From: Cristatella mucedo
Lineage: Eukaryota > Bryozoa > Phylactolaemata > Cristatellidae
Reading direction: 5' to 3'
NCBI GenBank assembly: GCA_009760855.2
Contig: WPIO01000007.1
Coordinates: forward strand, 12,719,221-12,783,220
Length of the DNA stretch: 64,000 bases
Shown: one piece after another, positions 23,014 to 33,382 of the stretch
Position numbering within the stretch: position 1 is the first letter of the stretch
Layout of the letters: each line of letters starts with the position of its first letter
Program-made: the position numbers and the translations under genes
Notes under the pieces: generated by a model
Told to the model about the DNA's origin: nothing
Database searches by the model: none
Seen by the model: only the letters and a program-made list of their open reading frames with translations

Positions 23014-23173
23014 GGCGCCACCGCCGCCGACGACGAGCGCTGCGAGACGAGTGCCCGGCGGCCCGCCTCGGCGGCCGCGGCTCGCGCCGTCGACGACGGT
23101 CGGTCTCTGCATGCCACGACTTCGTACTGCCACCGCTGCTGCTGCCACCGCAGACCGGCCTGCCGCCTCTGCG

Positions 23174-23224
<51 letters not shown>

Positions 23225-24230
23225 ACTGCAGAGGCGCTACGGCGTCTGCTGCTGCTGCTGCTGCTGCCGCCACCGCCGCCGCTGGCGATAGCGTACTTCG
23301 TACGTCGCCGTCGAAGCCGCGTCGCTGTATCGTCGTTTGCCGCTGCCGTCGCAGTCGCAGTCGCAGTTGTTTCCGCCGCTGCCGCCGCCGCTTCGCCGCT
23401 GCCGCGTCCGTCGGCCGAGCTCCTGCAGCTTCGCTGCCCGCCCCTGCCGACCAGCCGCTCCAGCTCTGCAGCTCGCCTGCTCCGTCCTCTCTTTCCGCTC
23501 GAGAGTTGGTCTGCGAGTCGCGTCTGCTCTCGCCGACCAAGAACGCCTCGCATCCGCCGTCGGGGCAGTATCGCTATCCGCGCGAGCGCCGCAGAATCTA
23601 CTACTCACCGCCTCCTGCGGCTCGCCTCGTACGGCTGGCGGCGGCGGTACATTTTTGCCGTAGGGGTTGCCCGTGTCACGAGGGTTAATCGTAAGCCGAT
23701 CTCTCTTATGAACGGGCTATCAAAATACGGTCCATATCGACCCCGCATCCAATGTCAGCCTGGAGAAAAATTGACAGCGGCTCGCGCGGCCGGTCGGCAG
23801 AGGGAGGAGCTTCGAGGCGGCGAAAGAGCGCGCGAGCGTCGAGAACGAGGCGGCCGGGTGGCGCGCGCGCGCGCGCGCGCGGAGCAGGCAGCCGAAGGTC
23901 CCGGCCGGACTGGACGGCGGGCAGGCTGACGCAGGCGGGCTGGCGGCCCCGCTCCGCGCGGCGGTCGAGGCACGGCGTATTACGGATGCCGCGGCCGCCG
24001 CGAAAGCCCGCGGGCGGCCGACGTCGCGCGGAGGCGGCGGCTCGAGGCGCGGTCGCTGCACCCTCGACCGCAAACGAGGCGCGCGGCGGCGGCGGCGCAC
24101 GTCGTCGGTCGTGGCGCAGCCGCCGCCGCCGCCGGGCGGACAGAGGCGAGACAGGCGGAGCTCGTGCTCGCGTGGGCGCTCTGCGAGCGGCGGCTGCGCT
24201 CCGGAAGACGAGCGATGCGATGGCGAGCAG
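23014..24230 (-). promoter_or_regulatory. CpG-rich 5' UTR and promoter candidate of the minus-strand gene
   Basis: Very GC-rich and CpG-dense sequence directly upstream (to the right) of the proposed start. It includes a CAG run, a GC-alternating run at 23861-23882 and no LINE sequence. It ends abruptly where a family B LINE begins (about 24270). No TATA box position could be assigned. Confidence 0.45.
23173..23224. repeat. (CTG)n/(CAG)n microsatellite, about 17 units
   Basis: Reads CAG on the strand of the putative gene, about 160 bp upstream of the proposed start codon. In the upstream open frame it would be an alanine run. Confidence 0.95.
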
Positions 24231-24269
24231 AAACTGCTTTTCGCGTTGTATATATGGGCCCTTTCTTTT

Positions 24270-25870
24270 TAATGTCGTGCACCTCCGTCTGTAACTCCGC
24301 GAAGCCACACGTGACTACGTGTGTGGGTGCTAAGCGTGAGAGTTTTTGTGTGTCGCGTTCAAAGCCTGTGTGTGGCTTTCGCTGCGCACGCATTCGGCAG
24401 CCAACAGACTTCGTCTCGCGCAACACAGAGATTGTCAAAAGCATAGATGGGCCAAGAGAGCAGTTGAGATAGTGAGTAGCATGGAAGTAGCCGCTCAGGA
24501 CGGCTGGACAGGATGTGTCATTGTCGCTAGCAGGAGAGTAGATGTCGCTGCGTAAGAATTGTGGAGGTGAGTTCCACAGCCTAGGACCTGCAGAGTACAA
24601 GCTTCTGTCACCAACGGTCTTTATGCGGATTAATGGAATAGCTAATACTTATTGCCCATACAGGACCTAAGAACGCAAGGAGGCTGAAATCGGTGCAACA
24701 GTTCAGCTAGGTATACTCAGGAGCAAAGCCGTTGCGGGCCTTGTGAGTCAGCGTATAAACTTTAGAGAACTTTTTAGAGAAACTAAGAACCTTTTAGAGA
24801 AAGAATCCGTCGATTAACCTTCAGGATCTTTCAACAAAGGAGAGACGCAGTTAAACCTGTGGAATTTGTAAACCAGCCTTGCAGCCCTTGTTCATCACCA
24901 GCTGCAGCGGCCTAGTGGCTTGTTTAGTAGTCCAACCAAACCGGAATTGCAATAATCTAGCCGAGACAGAAACAGAAAGCTAGTTATAATTTTCTGCAAG
25001 CCATCGTGAAAGGCAGTTCTTAGTCTTGGATAGAGATCGGACGTGCTAGCTAGATGTGGAAGCAATCTTCTTAACGAAGCTTTCAAGATGTAGGCAGTTG
25101 ACGATTCTCTTGAATGTGCGCTACGAGCTGTTCTTTGACATGTAAGGAAGAAGAGAAACTTTGAAATGGAAGTCTTTGAAAGTGAATAGATCTTCATCAG
25201 ACCAGAACTTCTTAAGCACCGGCTTTAACGCCGACGCTTAAGATCTGTGCATCTCTTTAAGATTTTGTATACGTTGCATTTAATCTCCGCGACTCTGAAC
25301 GCGGACATATTGTATGGGAGCATGTTTGTTAAGGGCCCTTTTAAGTGTCATGTTCACTGCATCAGTGAGGTTATAGAGGCTTTCGGTCGAGTCTAGCTGC
25401 AGATCAAGAAGACTGCCTAACATACAGATTTTAAAAGGTGTCTCCGTGTCACGTGCTTCGTTTTGTCGCTCTATAAACTCGACGTTACCTTGCACGTTTA
25501 ACGGGACATGAACAGTAAACGAGACAGAGCAATGACCCGATGCGGTCAGCGAGCAAACAACGAGGTCAGTGGAGCAAACATCCTTAGGGATAACGAGATT
25601 CAGGATGTGGCCACCAACCTGAGTGGCGTGATTTACGCGTTAGACCAAACCAAAGTTACACGAGGTCAAGAAATGAGCGGACCTGGCTGCAGCTATGGTT
25701 GTCAACTTGAATGTTAAAGTCGCGCCTGCACTCAGTAACGGCTTGTCACGCACACATTTTTGTTAAGGAACTCCAAAAAGTCCTCCAATAAACAAGAATA
25801 GTCTGCGAGATGAAGGCGGTAGATCACAGCAGTTAGTCGCACGTCTTTGATGAGGTGGCACATGCGAAAA
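24270..25870 (-). mobile_element. LINE family B copy with endonuclease and RT C-terminus, RT core missing
   Basis: Reading leftward: 'AVIYRLHLADYSCLLEDFLEF' (about 25815-25750) and 'FNIQVDNHSCSQVRSFLDL' (25720-25660) belong to an APE-type endonuclease; the latter corresponds to GDFNIH..FLDLL. Then come 'SLYNLTDAVNMTLKRALNKH' (25280-25400, the linker after the endonuclease) and directly 'FLFLSRLDYCNSGL' (about 24940-24985), which lies after the RT palm. The RT fingers/palm including the FADD/YADD region is absent. The family B C-terminus and 3' UTR follow to about 24270. Frameshifts are present. A deleted, inactive copy. Confidence 0.75.
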
Positions 25871-26200
25871 ACCAAACGTCCCTACTCTACTGGCGGACCT
25901 ATCCTCTTAGGTAACCTCTTAGGTTTCAGCGAGCGGATATTTAACGGGCGGGATTTAAGAGGTCATCGAATAGCCACGCGATGCCGATTAAGTAGCTTGC
26001 ATGCTAGGCTGCATGCAGCCTCTGGCAGACGGTGGACCTGTGAACTTAAATGTAACCTTAGCAACTGCCGACGGTCGACTTTCTAAGCAAAGCATGCTGA
26101 AGCACGGCTAGTGAGCTACTACTATAGTGGGCGCTAATCGGCGCTTTAAGCGCACGGCTCGTAGGTTCGATAGCCGACCTGTCGATGGGGCGAATGCCAG
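25871..26200. other. Unassigned flank with perfect palindrome
   Basis: No coding signal. AGGCTGCATGCAGCCT at 26006-26021 is a perfect 16-bp palindrome. Confidence 0.5.
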
Positions 26201-27000
26201 CTGCCGGGAGGCTCTTACTGACCTGCCGATGAAGAAAAGAAAGACCCGCCGCAAGGCGTTTCGCGGACGCTCGAAGCTCGCGCCGCTCTACGGCTCATGT
26301 GCGTCTGCGCCGGGTAAACGTGGATAGCAGTCGCACTTGAGAGAGCGAGAGATAAGGAGAGAGCCGTTTCTAGGAAGAGCGCCGTCCTTGCGACCCGGCG
26401 ACCGCTGCCCAAATTAGCGATAGCTATTCGGCTGCCTGGCTGGGGCTGCCTGCTATCGCACAGAGCCGGACCCGCTGCGGGTGCGCGACGCGAGCGCGGA
26501 CGCGCGCGTCGCGCACGCGCCACTGTCGCGCTCGGAATCCCTTCCGGACGCCTGCTGGCGAGGGCTGGCCGCGAGCGAGCCAGATCGGCGGCGCAGCGAG
26601 AAAGAGTGAGCGGAAGAGGAGCTCTTCCGCTTCCGCGGCAGGCGCGCGCGCTCAGGCATCTGCTCCTGCGCGCGCTGCTGGAAGAGCGCTCAGCGAGCGA
26701 CTCGGTTTCTAATCGGGACTGCCGGCGCGCGGTAGTGAGTGGCTGCAACGTGTGCGCAGCTCAGCGCGTTCGTCCGGTCCGTCGTCGAGCGACCCCAGGG
26801 CTTCCGCTTGGCATCACTTCCGTCTGAGCGCCGCTTCCGGTGGCTCCCAATCGAGCGTCGAATCGACTTCAGGACCCTCTGCCTGCCCGCTTGAGCCCAG
26901 GCCTGCAGCCGATCGTGCTCCCGCCGCTCCTTCAGCATGCGCTCTCGCATCGCTCCGCGCTCCTCAGACCTCCTCCGTCCGTCCGTCCGTCCGTCACTTT
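26201..27000. promoter_or_regulatory. GC/CpG-rich island of unknown affiliation
   Basis: GC-rich with many CpG and a (CCGT)n run near 26973-26995. Open frames on both strands are compositional and none shows a domain. It might mark a promoter, but no transcript structure is evident. Confidence 0.3.
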
Positions 27001-27216
27001 TCCGCCTCCCTTGGAATAAATGCAACCTTTTAGAGACCGAGTCGTCAGCTCGCATGTCCGCATCAAAGGCCATGAACAAACGCTACGCTTCCCGCTACGT
27101 TCATAAAACATTCAGCGACTTTGAATCTTTCAGCATTTCAGCGTTTGTCGCGCATTTTTCCCGCGCTCAGCTCATCCTTCGCCCCAACTAGCTTATCACT
27201 AGCTTGGCCTATAGCT

Positions 27217-27240
27217 ATATATATATATATATATATATAG

Positions 27241-27305
<65 letters not shown>
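27217..27305. repeat. (TA)n microsatellite
   Basis: About 45 TA units, interrupted once by GC (TATAGCTATA). Confidence 0.95.
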
Positions 27306-27308
<3 letters not shown>

Positions 27309-27780
27309 ATGTAATAGGGAGTGAGGAGAGTGGAGGAAGTGGAGGAGAAGGAAGCAAGAGGAAAGAGGAAGGAGAGAGAGAGAGAGAGAGAGGGAGAGAG
27401 AGGAAAGTGGGAGGGTTAAGGAGGGTGAGGGACGATAGGGTAGACGACGGATAGTAGAAGACGACGGATGGGGGAGAGACGAAAGGGAGACGGAGAGGAA
27501 ACGAAGACGGAGGGAAGAAGGGGAAACGCAGGGGAGAGAGGGGAAAGTGGAGAAGGAAAGAGGGCTAGTAGAGGAGAGGGAAAGGAAGAGGATAGTAGAG
27601 AGAGAGAGAGAGAGAGGGGAGAGAGGAGAAAATGCGAGACAGAGAGAGATGAAAGGAGGCATGCGTGAAAAAAGGGGCGACAGAGGGATAAGAAGATGGA
27701 GAGGGCGTGAAAAAGCAAGAGAAACTGTGCCGCGCATAGGAAGAGGGGTAGGAAGAGGGAGAGATTGAAGAGAGAGCGAA
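27306..27780. repeat. Purine-rich GA low-complexity tract
   Basis: Nearly pure A/G on the plus strand with several pure GA stretches (27370-27390, 27597-27617). Open frames across it are artefacts of composition. Confidence 0.85.
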
Positions 27781-28149
27781 GGCGACAGGGTTTCCTGGCG
27801 GACGCATCGAGAAGCAAACTTTACCACGAGCCAGTTTGGGTAGGTCCAACATGTCGCCGCGGCCCCCCCCCCCACTTCCTACGCCCAACGCTACTGATGT
27901 GCGCGGTGGATAACCTCTTGACGGTCGTTCGAAACAGGCGGTTGTGCACTGCTAGGGAAGGCTCTTAGCGGCCAATTAGCAGCAGAAGCCTCCGAGGCCC
28001 ATTCCTAGAAAAATTGGGAGTGGCTTCCAGAAAACTGAGGGAGGCAACAGTTGTTGCTCACATTAAGAGAAAATCGTTCTCCCAGTAATTTGTGTCACGT
28101 CAGCTGGTGTTAATAATACCGCAGCGAAGTCGTTGGCCGAAGGTGGGCG
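27781..28149. other. Unassigned spacer with poly-C run
   Basis: A run of C near 27864-27873. Nothing else recognised. Confidence 0.35.
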
Positions 28150-28645
28150 TGGCTAGGCTCCTTCGTACCTAGCTGAACTGCTGCACCAGTTTCAGCCTCT
28201 TTGAGCCCTCAGATTCTGTATGGACAATTAATTAGCTGTTCCATTCCTCTGCTTAAAGACCGTTGGCAACAGAAGCTGTAGCTCTGCAGGTCCTAGACTG
28301 TGGAACTCGCTTCCACAATTCTTATGCAACGACAACTACTCTCCTGCTGCCGACTATGGCTCATCCTTTTCATCGGTCCTGAGCTGCTACTCCTACGCTA
28401 CTCACTATCTCAACTGCTCTCCTGACTCTACTATGCTTCCCACTTTCTCTTTGTTGCGTGAGATGAAGTCTCTTGGCTACCGAATGCTTACCGAAAGTTG
28501 TGTAGCGCACTCACAGCCTAAGCGGCTGTGAGTGCGCTACAGCTTAGGCTGTGAGTGGGCTGTATACAAAACTCTCCTGCGCAACACCCGCATAGTCTTC
28601 GCGGCTTTGTGGAGTTACATACGGAGATACATTACATTACATTAT
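28150..28645 (+). mobile_element. LINE family B 3' fragment
   Basis: Starts at 'GGCTCCTTCGTACCTAGC' (RT C-terminal 'LAPSYLAEL'), continues through 'SSAGPRLWNSLPQFL'-equivalent sequence and ends with (ACATT)n at about 28620-28645. It is broken by frameshifts. A local inverted duplication sits in its 3' UTR (28501-28541). Confidence 0.8.
28501..28541. repeat. Perfect hairpin, 18-bp arms and 5-base loop
   Basis: TGTAGCGCACTCACAGCC at 28501-28518 is the exact reverse complement of 28524-28541, with TAAGC between. A third, direct partial copy follows to about 28565. Other family B copies have a single version of this word. Confidence 0.95.
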
Positions 28646-28844
28646 TGCGGCAGCAAATTAGTATAAATTACTTATATTTATATATATATGTATGTATATA
28701 AAATTAGTACTATTAGTACTACTATTATTATTATTACTCGGTGCTTTTTTTTCTCGCTGCGGCGGCGCTGAGAAGGTGCTTTTGAGTAGATGCGACGAAA
28801 GGGTCGTAGAATAGATGTGGTAGACTGCGACAGACCTTCCGCAC

Positions 28845-29213
28845 GAGCTGTCGTCGGACTGGGTACCGCGACCGAGCAACAAGCCTGCTGGCTCCAACGC
28901 CAAACACTTTATTCTGAAAAAACACGCCGGCCACGCCCAGTCTACGCACTCAAGACGGCTGTCGGGGTCGAGAGACCTGTAGCACTTCCTTCGGTTTTAC
29001 TCCTTCGGCAGCCCTTATATTTCATGCGTGAGTTGTTTTTCGAACTGTCGTGCCATTGCTCATTCCGAACCCACCCGACAGCTGGCGGCAGTTTGTGGTA
29101 GATGGATGTCCCCACAAATGCCGCCAATGCACTGATTTGGGCATGACTGACTAGTCATCTGCCGAGTCATCGCCTGCCCGTCCACTGTTCGTGAGCCTGC
29201 CGCTGCTTGGGCA
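28845..29213 (-). repeat. Candidate LTR (3' LTR in minus orientation)
   Basis: About 370 bp alignable to 30543-30917 in direct orientation, roughly 80-85% identical by eye. On the minus strand it contains a TATA-like 'ATATAAGGG' and about 110 bp downstream a polyadenylation signal 'CAGAATAAAG', the layout of an LTR promoter and poly(A) site. Possible ends are TGCC...CCCA. Boundaries are approximate. Confidence 0.5.
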
Positions 29214-29494
29214 GTCTGAGCTCTCACATCCATCACATAGCCGTGCTGGTTAAGCTCCCGGCTATTTCCGATCAGCCTTGGCCCATGCTCCAGCGTGGCA
29301 TCGGACTCTTGGAGCTTGATTAATTGCTCCTGCTGACTAAGCCCGACAGCGGGCTCGGCCTCCTCTCCTGCTCGTTGCGTCCCCGGCCCCGCCCCGTCTG
29401 GTGAATTCGCGACTCTGCCGCGGGTCACTCGTTCAAATCTGCTTTGGAAGAGATCCCTCTCTTCGACTTGGCCGCCACAGTAGCAGCTCGGGGT

Positions 29495-30415
29495 TCAAGA
29501 CCTCGTCCGCTGGGCTTGGGCTTGGCTCCGCTGGGCTTGGCTCCGCTGGGCTTGGCTCCGCTGGGCTTGGCTCCGCTGGGCTTGGCTCCGCTGGGCTTGG
29601 CTCCGCTGGGCTTGGCTCCGCTGGGCTTGGCTCCGCTGGGCTTGGCTCCGCTGGGCTTGGCTCCGCTGGGCTTGGCTCCGCTGGGCTTGGCTCCGCTGGG
29701 CTTGGCTTGGATCCGCTGGGCTTGGGCTTGGCTCCGCTGGGCTTGGCTCCGCTGGGCTTGGCTCCGCTGGGCTTGGCTCCGCTGGGCTTGGCTCCGCTGG
29801 GCTTGGCTCCGCTGGGCTTGGCTCCGCTGGGCTTGGCTCCGCTGGGCTTGGCTCCGCTGGGCTTGGCTCCGCTCGGCTCGGGGCTTGGCTCCGCTGGGCT
29901 TGGCTCCGCTGGGCTTGGCTCCGCTGGGCTTGGCTCCGCTGGGCTTGGCTCCGCTGGGCTTGGCTCCGCTGGGCTTGGCTCCGCTGGGCTTGGCTCCGCT
30001 GGGCTTGGCTCCGCTGGGCTTGGCTCCGCTCCTGACTGAGCTGGCTGCTCCTGCTCCTCAAGCCCGGCACGTCGCTCCTCGAGCCTGACTTTGCTCGGCC
30101 AATGCCAGCTCGAGGTATCTCCGAAGACACTGCTCCCTGCACTGCTCCGCTGTCTCCGCTCCTGCTCCTTTCGCTCGTCCTCCCATCGCTGCTCCCGCTC
30201 CGCGCTCGCTTCCTCCTCCTTCGCATCCCTTTATGCAGACGGAGCATCCTCCGCCAACTGCTGCTCAAAGCTTGAAGCTCGACAGAAGAAGTAACTCCCA
30301 TTCTCTCAGGCCTCTCGAATCCGGTCTCGCCAAAATCCCCGAACTCGCCCTTCCTCGCTGGTAACTCGGACCAGAGCGCGTTGGTATGCGCAGCTCTGGC
30401 CGAACTTGTGCTCAC
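29495..30415 (-). CDS. Internal ORF of the LTR element, with SQAQR/PAEPS repeats
   Basis: 306 codons starting '[18 protein letters not shown]'. The first 120 residues are non-repetitive, Arg/Ser-rich and basic. The rest is made of pentapeptides S-Q-A-Q-R, switching to P-A-E-P-S in the middle block where the 15-bp register shifts. No gag zinc knuckle (CCHC) or protease motif. The repeat length (15 bp) keeps all frames open, so openness of the second half is not evidence of coding. The first part could be a degenerate gag-like product. Low confidence that it is translated. Confidence 0.3.
   Translation of the reverse strand: MSTSSARAAHTNALWSELPARKGEFGDFGETGFERPERMGVTSSVELQALSSSWRRMLRLHKGMRRRRKRARSGSSDGRTSERSRSGDSGAVQGAVSSEIPRAGIGRAKSGSRSDVPGLRSRSSQLSQERSQAQRSQAQRSQAQRSQAQRSQAQRSQAQRSQAQRSQAQRSQAQRSQAPSRAEPSPAEPSPAEPSPAEPSPAEPSPAEPSPAEPSPAEPSPAEPSPAEPSPSPADPSQAQRSQAQRSQAQRSQAQRSQAQRSQAQRSQAQRSQAQRSQAQRSQAQRSQAQRSQAQRSQAQAQRTRS
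29511..30030. repeat. 15-bp minisatellite, about 34 units
   Basis: Unit GGGCTTGGCTCCGCT, very homogeneous, with register breaks at about 29705-29725 and 29872-29885 that divide the array into three blocks. Confidence 0.95.
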
Positions 30416-30437
30416 TTAGACGCAGAACCTGGGGGGG

Positions 30438-30439
<2 letters not shown>

Positions 30440-30497
<58 letters not shown>
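30440..30497. repeat. (GA)n microsatellite, 29 units
   Basis: Pure GA run next to the right LTR candidate. Confidence 0.95.
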
Positions 30498-30500
<3 letters not shown>

Positions 30501-30542
30501 TTCCTTTCTATCCCGCTGAACCACCAAATGGCACAGCCCTCC

Positions 30543-30917
30543 GCGACCAGTCGTCGGGCTGGGTGGCGCGACCGAGCAACAAGCCTGCTGGCTCCAACGC
30601 CAGAAACCTTTTATTCCAAAGCACGCCACGCCCAGGTCTACGCACTCTAGACGGCTGCCGGCGTCGAGAGACCTGTAGCCCTCCCCTCGGCCATACTCCT
30701 TCCGCAGCCCCGTTATATTCCATGCACGCGTTGTTTTTCGCACTGTCGGGCCATCGTCCGTTCCGAACCCGCCCGACAGCTGGCGACAGTTTGTGGTAGA
30801 TGGATGACCCCACGGATGCCGCCTATGCATGGATTTTGGCAAGACTGCCGACTCATCGTCTGCCGAGTCATCGTCTGCTGCCCTTCCACTGCTCGTGAGC
30901 CTGCGGCTGCTTAGGCA
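30543..30917 (-). repeat. Candidate LTR (5' LTR in minus orientation)
   Basis: Partner of 28845-29213. The minus strand contains a TATA-like 'ATATAACGGG' and a 'GGAATAAAAG' poly(A) signal at matching positions. The conserved 'GCAACAAGCCTGCTGGCTCC' (plus strand) lies close to the LTR end. Confidence 0.5.
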
Positions 30918-30925
30918 GTCTGCGA

Positions 30926-31596
30926 ACCCTCGTAGGGCCTATCCGCCCAGTGCTCGCAGCCGGCTGCTAAGAGTCATGCTCCCTCACGTAGACGTGGTCG
31001 AGTGCTGCCGTCATTCGCTCGGATGCAACTGGATTGGCAAATCCGAGGCGACCGGACAGAACCGGAAATGCTCAATAACGCGTGCCGCTGCGGAGCGCCT
31101 GCCGTGGACGTGACCCCCGCAGCAGCTGAGCCGCCGAGCAGAGCACGCGACCCCGACAGCGCGGTGCTACGCACCAAGTAGCGCCGCCACGTCTCGAGCG
31201 TTAGTTAATTCATCACGCCACTGACCGACCGCCACACAGTAAACAAAGTTGCGGTCCTCCAATTGCCTCAGCGGTCAATCTATGGCGGTCCGGCTGCCTC
31301 AGCGGTCAATCTACGGCGGTCCGGCTATTCCCGTCGGCTTACTCCGACTAGCCTGGATGATGGCGTAAACAAGCTAGCATGCTTAATTTAGCCTCCGCAG
31401 TTTCCCCTAATCTGGAGCGCGCTTCAAATCCGACGCACCCGAGCTAATCGCAGGCTTGTCAACGCCGGGCTGAGATGATTTTGAGTAGACGTAGGCGACG
31501 AATGCGGTGCACGAAGCAGCGGAATCTGGGCCTCGCAAGGTCAGACGCTCGCTACCGTTTCGACATTTGTCGTCGTTAGCGTGTTTTATTACAGCT
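30926..31596. other. Unassigned, with a short tandem duplication
   Basis: Around 31251-31326 a roughly 35-bp unit (TGCCTCAGCGGTCAATCTA then GGCGGTCCGG) occurs twice plus a partial copy. No gene recognised. Confidence 0.6.
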
Positions 31597-32350
31597 AGCC
31601 ATCACATCCGATCCCTATCCAAGATTAGGAGCTGTCTCCCACAGTGGCTTGTAAAAAATTTAACTAGCTCTTTAGTTCTGTCTCGGCTTGATTGCTGTAA
31701 TTCCCTTTTGGCTGGGCTGCCAAAGAAACCTATTCGGCCACTGCAGCTGACTGTGAATGTGGCTGCAAGGCTGGTCTTCAAGTCCCAGCGGTTTGAGCAC
31801 GTGTCTCCTTTGCTGAAAGAGCTAGAATAGTTGCCGGTTGAGCAAAGGATACATATCAAAGTTCTTACACTGACCCACAAGGCCCGCGACGGCTTGGCTC
31901 CTTCGTACCTAGCTGAACTGCTGCATCAGTTTCAGCCTCTTCGCGCCCTCAGGTCCTATGTGGGCAACAAATTAGCTGTCCCATTCCTCCGCTTAAAGAC
32001 AGTTGCCGACAGAAGCTTTAGCTCTGCAGGTCCTAGACTGTGGAACTCGCTTCCACAATTCTTACGCAACGACAACTACTGTCCTACTGCCGACTATGGC
32101 ATATCCTTTTCAGCGGTCCTGAGCTGCTACTTCCATGCTACTCACTACCTGAACTGCTCTCCTGACTCTGCTATGCTTCCCACTTTTTCTTTGTTGCGTG
32201 AGATGAAGTCTGTTGGCTACCGAATTCGTACCGAAAACCGCTTAGGCTGTGGGTGCGCTATACAAAACTCTCCTGCGTAACACCCATATGGTCTATATGA
32301 CTTTGTGGAAGTACAGACGGAGATACATTGCATTACATTACATTACATTT
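31597..32350 (+). mobile_element. LINE family B 3' copy, best preserved C-terminus
   Basis: From 'HHIRSLSKIRSCL' through 'LSRLDCCNSLLAGLPKKPI', 'HVSPLLKELE', a stop at 31828, 'LPVEQRIHIKVLTLTHKA', 'VADRSFSSAGPRLWNSLPQF' and the C-terminal end at about 32279. The 3' UTR follows with a (CATTA)n tail at 32328-32349. It gives the clearest reading of family B C-terminal sequence. The RT core lies beyond its 5' truncation. Confidence 0.85.
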
Positions 32351-33382
32351 ATCAAGTCTGGAGGCAGATGAACGGTCACTTTGCGCAGGCACATTATGGC
32401 GCGGTGAGGTGCGTGAATTGAATACAGAAATTGCAATGGTGTTCACGCCTGCGAATGAAAACCGGCAAACTCTTTAGCCGCCAAGTAGTTTGCACTCTGG
32501 AGACTGTTTCACTACGTACTGAATAAAGTGGCTGCCTTCAGTTTGCAATCGCTTGCTGTACGACGTTCATCTGACGCAATGAAGTAGATATAAAAGGTAT
32601 TAATGAGCTAGAGAAGTAGTAGTGGACATTGAGGACAATGAAGTGGCAGTGCAGGACGGCCGTAGAGGAGTGCCACATTGGCAGCAGGAGTAAATGTAAC
32701 ACATCAATACTAGGGTTGGATGTGATTTCCGCATAAATATGAAATCGACACAAAAAGTATCGAAATAACGATAAATCAGCAATAGGTTAGGCTAATTCAA
32801 ATTTATGGAAATTTTAACATTAAAATTTGATTGCATCGTGAATATTTAGTATTGAAAAATGTGCGTGTCGAGACTAATAAATGTTCACGAATTAGAATGT
32901 TGTTTAGTAAGAGATCGGGCATATCCGTTTTTAGACGGAATAAAGCAAGCCCAACTTATGCTAAAATTAACGAGGCTCTCTGCGGCAATCGCATAGAATT
33001 CTCTACGTTAGCGGCATGGACTTACTATGGTTACCTAAGGTACCGATGCTTTTGATTGCAGCCTCGCGTCAACATACACGGCGCATGCGTGCATGCGTGC
33101 ATGCACCGTGTAGGCGTCTATGCGTGCCAGTGCAGCAAAGAGATCCGACATCTGTGCAGCATATTCTGCATTTTCATGAAGCAACATCGACAATCGCATG
33201 GAGCTCGGAATGCGCACATTCTTGATTTATTATTTAGATGATCTTGTCTTCATTTAATAGGAGAAAGCTGCTGTAATTGCTAGGTAGGCTTGAAATAAGC
33301 TAGCAAGATGTTCTGTGGAACTCGTTCAAGCGCCGCCGAAATTGAATGTGGTAACCCGTTCAAAATCTAAAAGAGTCTGCAG
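32351..33382. other. Unassigned, AT-rich, with two imperfect or short palindromes
   Basis: No coding signal. AAATTTTAA-CA-TTAAAATTT lies at 32809-32828. A 36-bp alternating purine-pyrimidine imperfect palindrome lies at 33076-33111. Confidence 0.5.

Larger units (their letters stand above)
28845..30925 (-). mobile_element. Probable non-autonomous LTR retrotransposon
   Basis: Two direct repeats of about 370 bp flank about 1.3 kb. There is no protease, RT, RNase H or integrase in the interior. On the minus strand the order is 5' LTR (30917-30543), a pyrimidine run, an ORF (30415-29495) ending in a 15-bp coding minisatellite, and 3' LTR (29213-28845). This resembles TRIM/LARD-type elements mobilised in trans. 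A primer-binding site and polypurine tract were not identified with confidence, nor was a target-site duplication. Confidence 0.45.

Noticed and set aside
26128-26185. Possible tRNA gene (GTAGGTTCGATAGCC box-B-like word)
   Set aside because: No cloverleaf could be drawn, box A is unclear and the T-arm pairs poorly.
27138-27875. 245-codon minus frame (Ser/Leu/Pro then Tyr/Ile runs)
   Set aside because: It is the translation of GA-rich and TA microsatellites.
29411-29445. Box-B-like GTTCAAATC
   Set aside because: No A box or acceptor stem; it lies inside the LTR element interior.
29401-30088. Plus-strand frames of 212-214 codons (GLGSA and LAPLG repeats)
   Set aside because: They are by-products of the 15-bp minisatellite, which keeps several frames open. 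The minus frame is kept only as a low-confidence call because it has a non-repeat first half within an LTR element.
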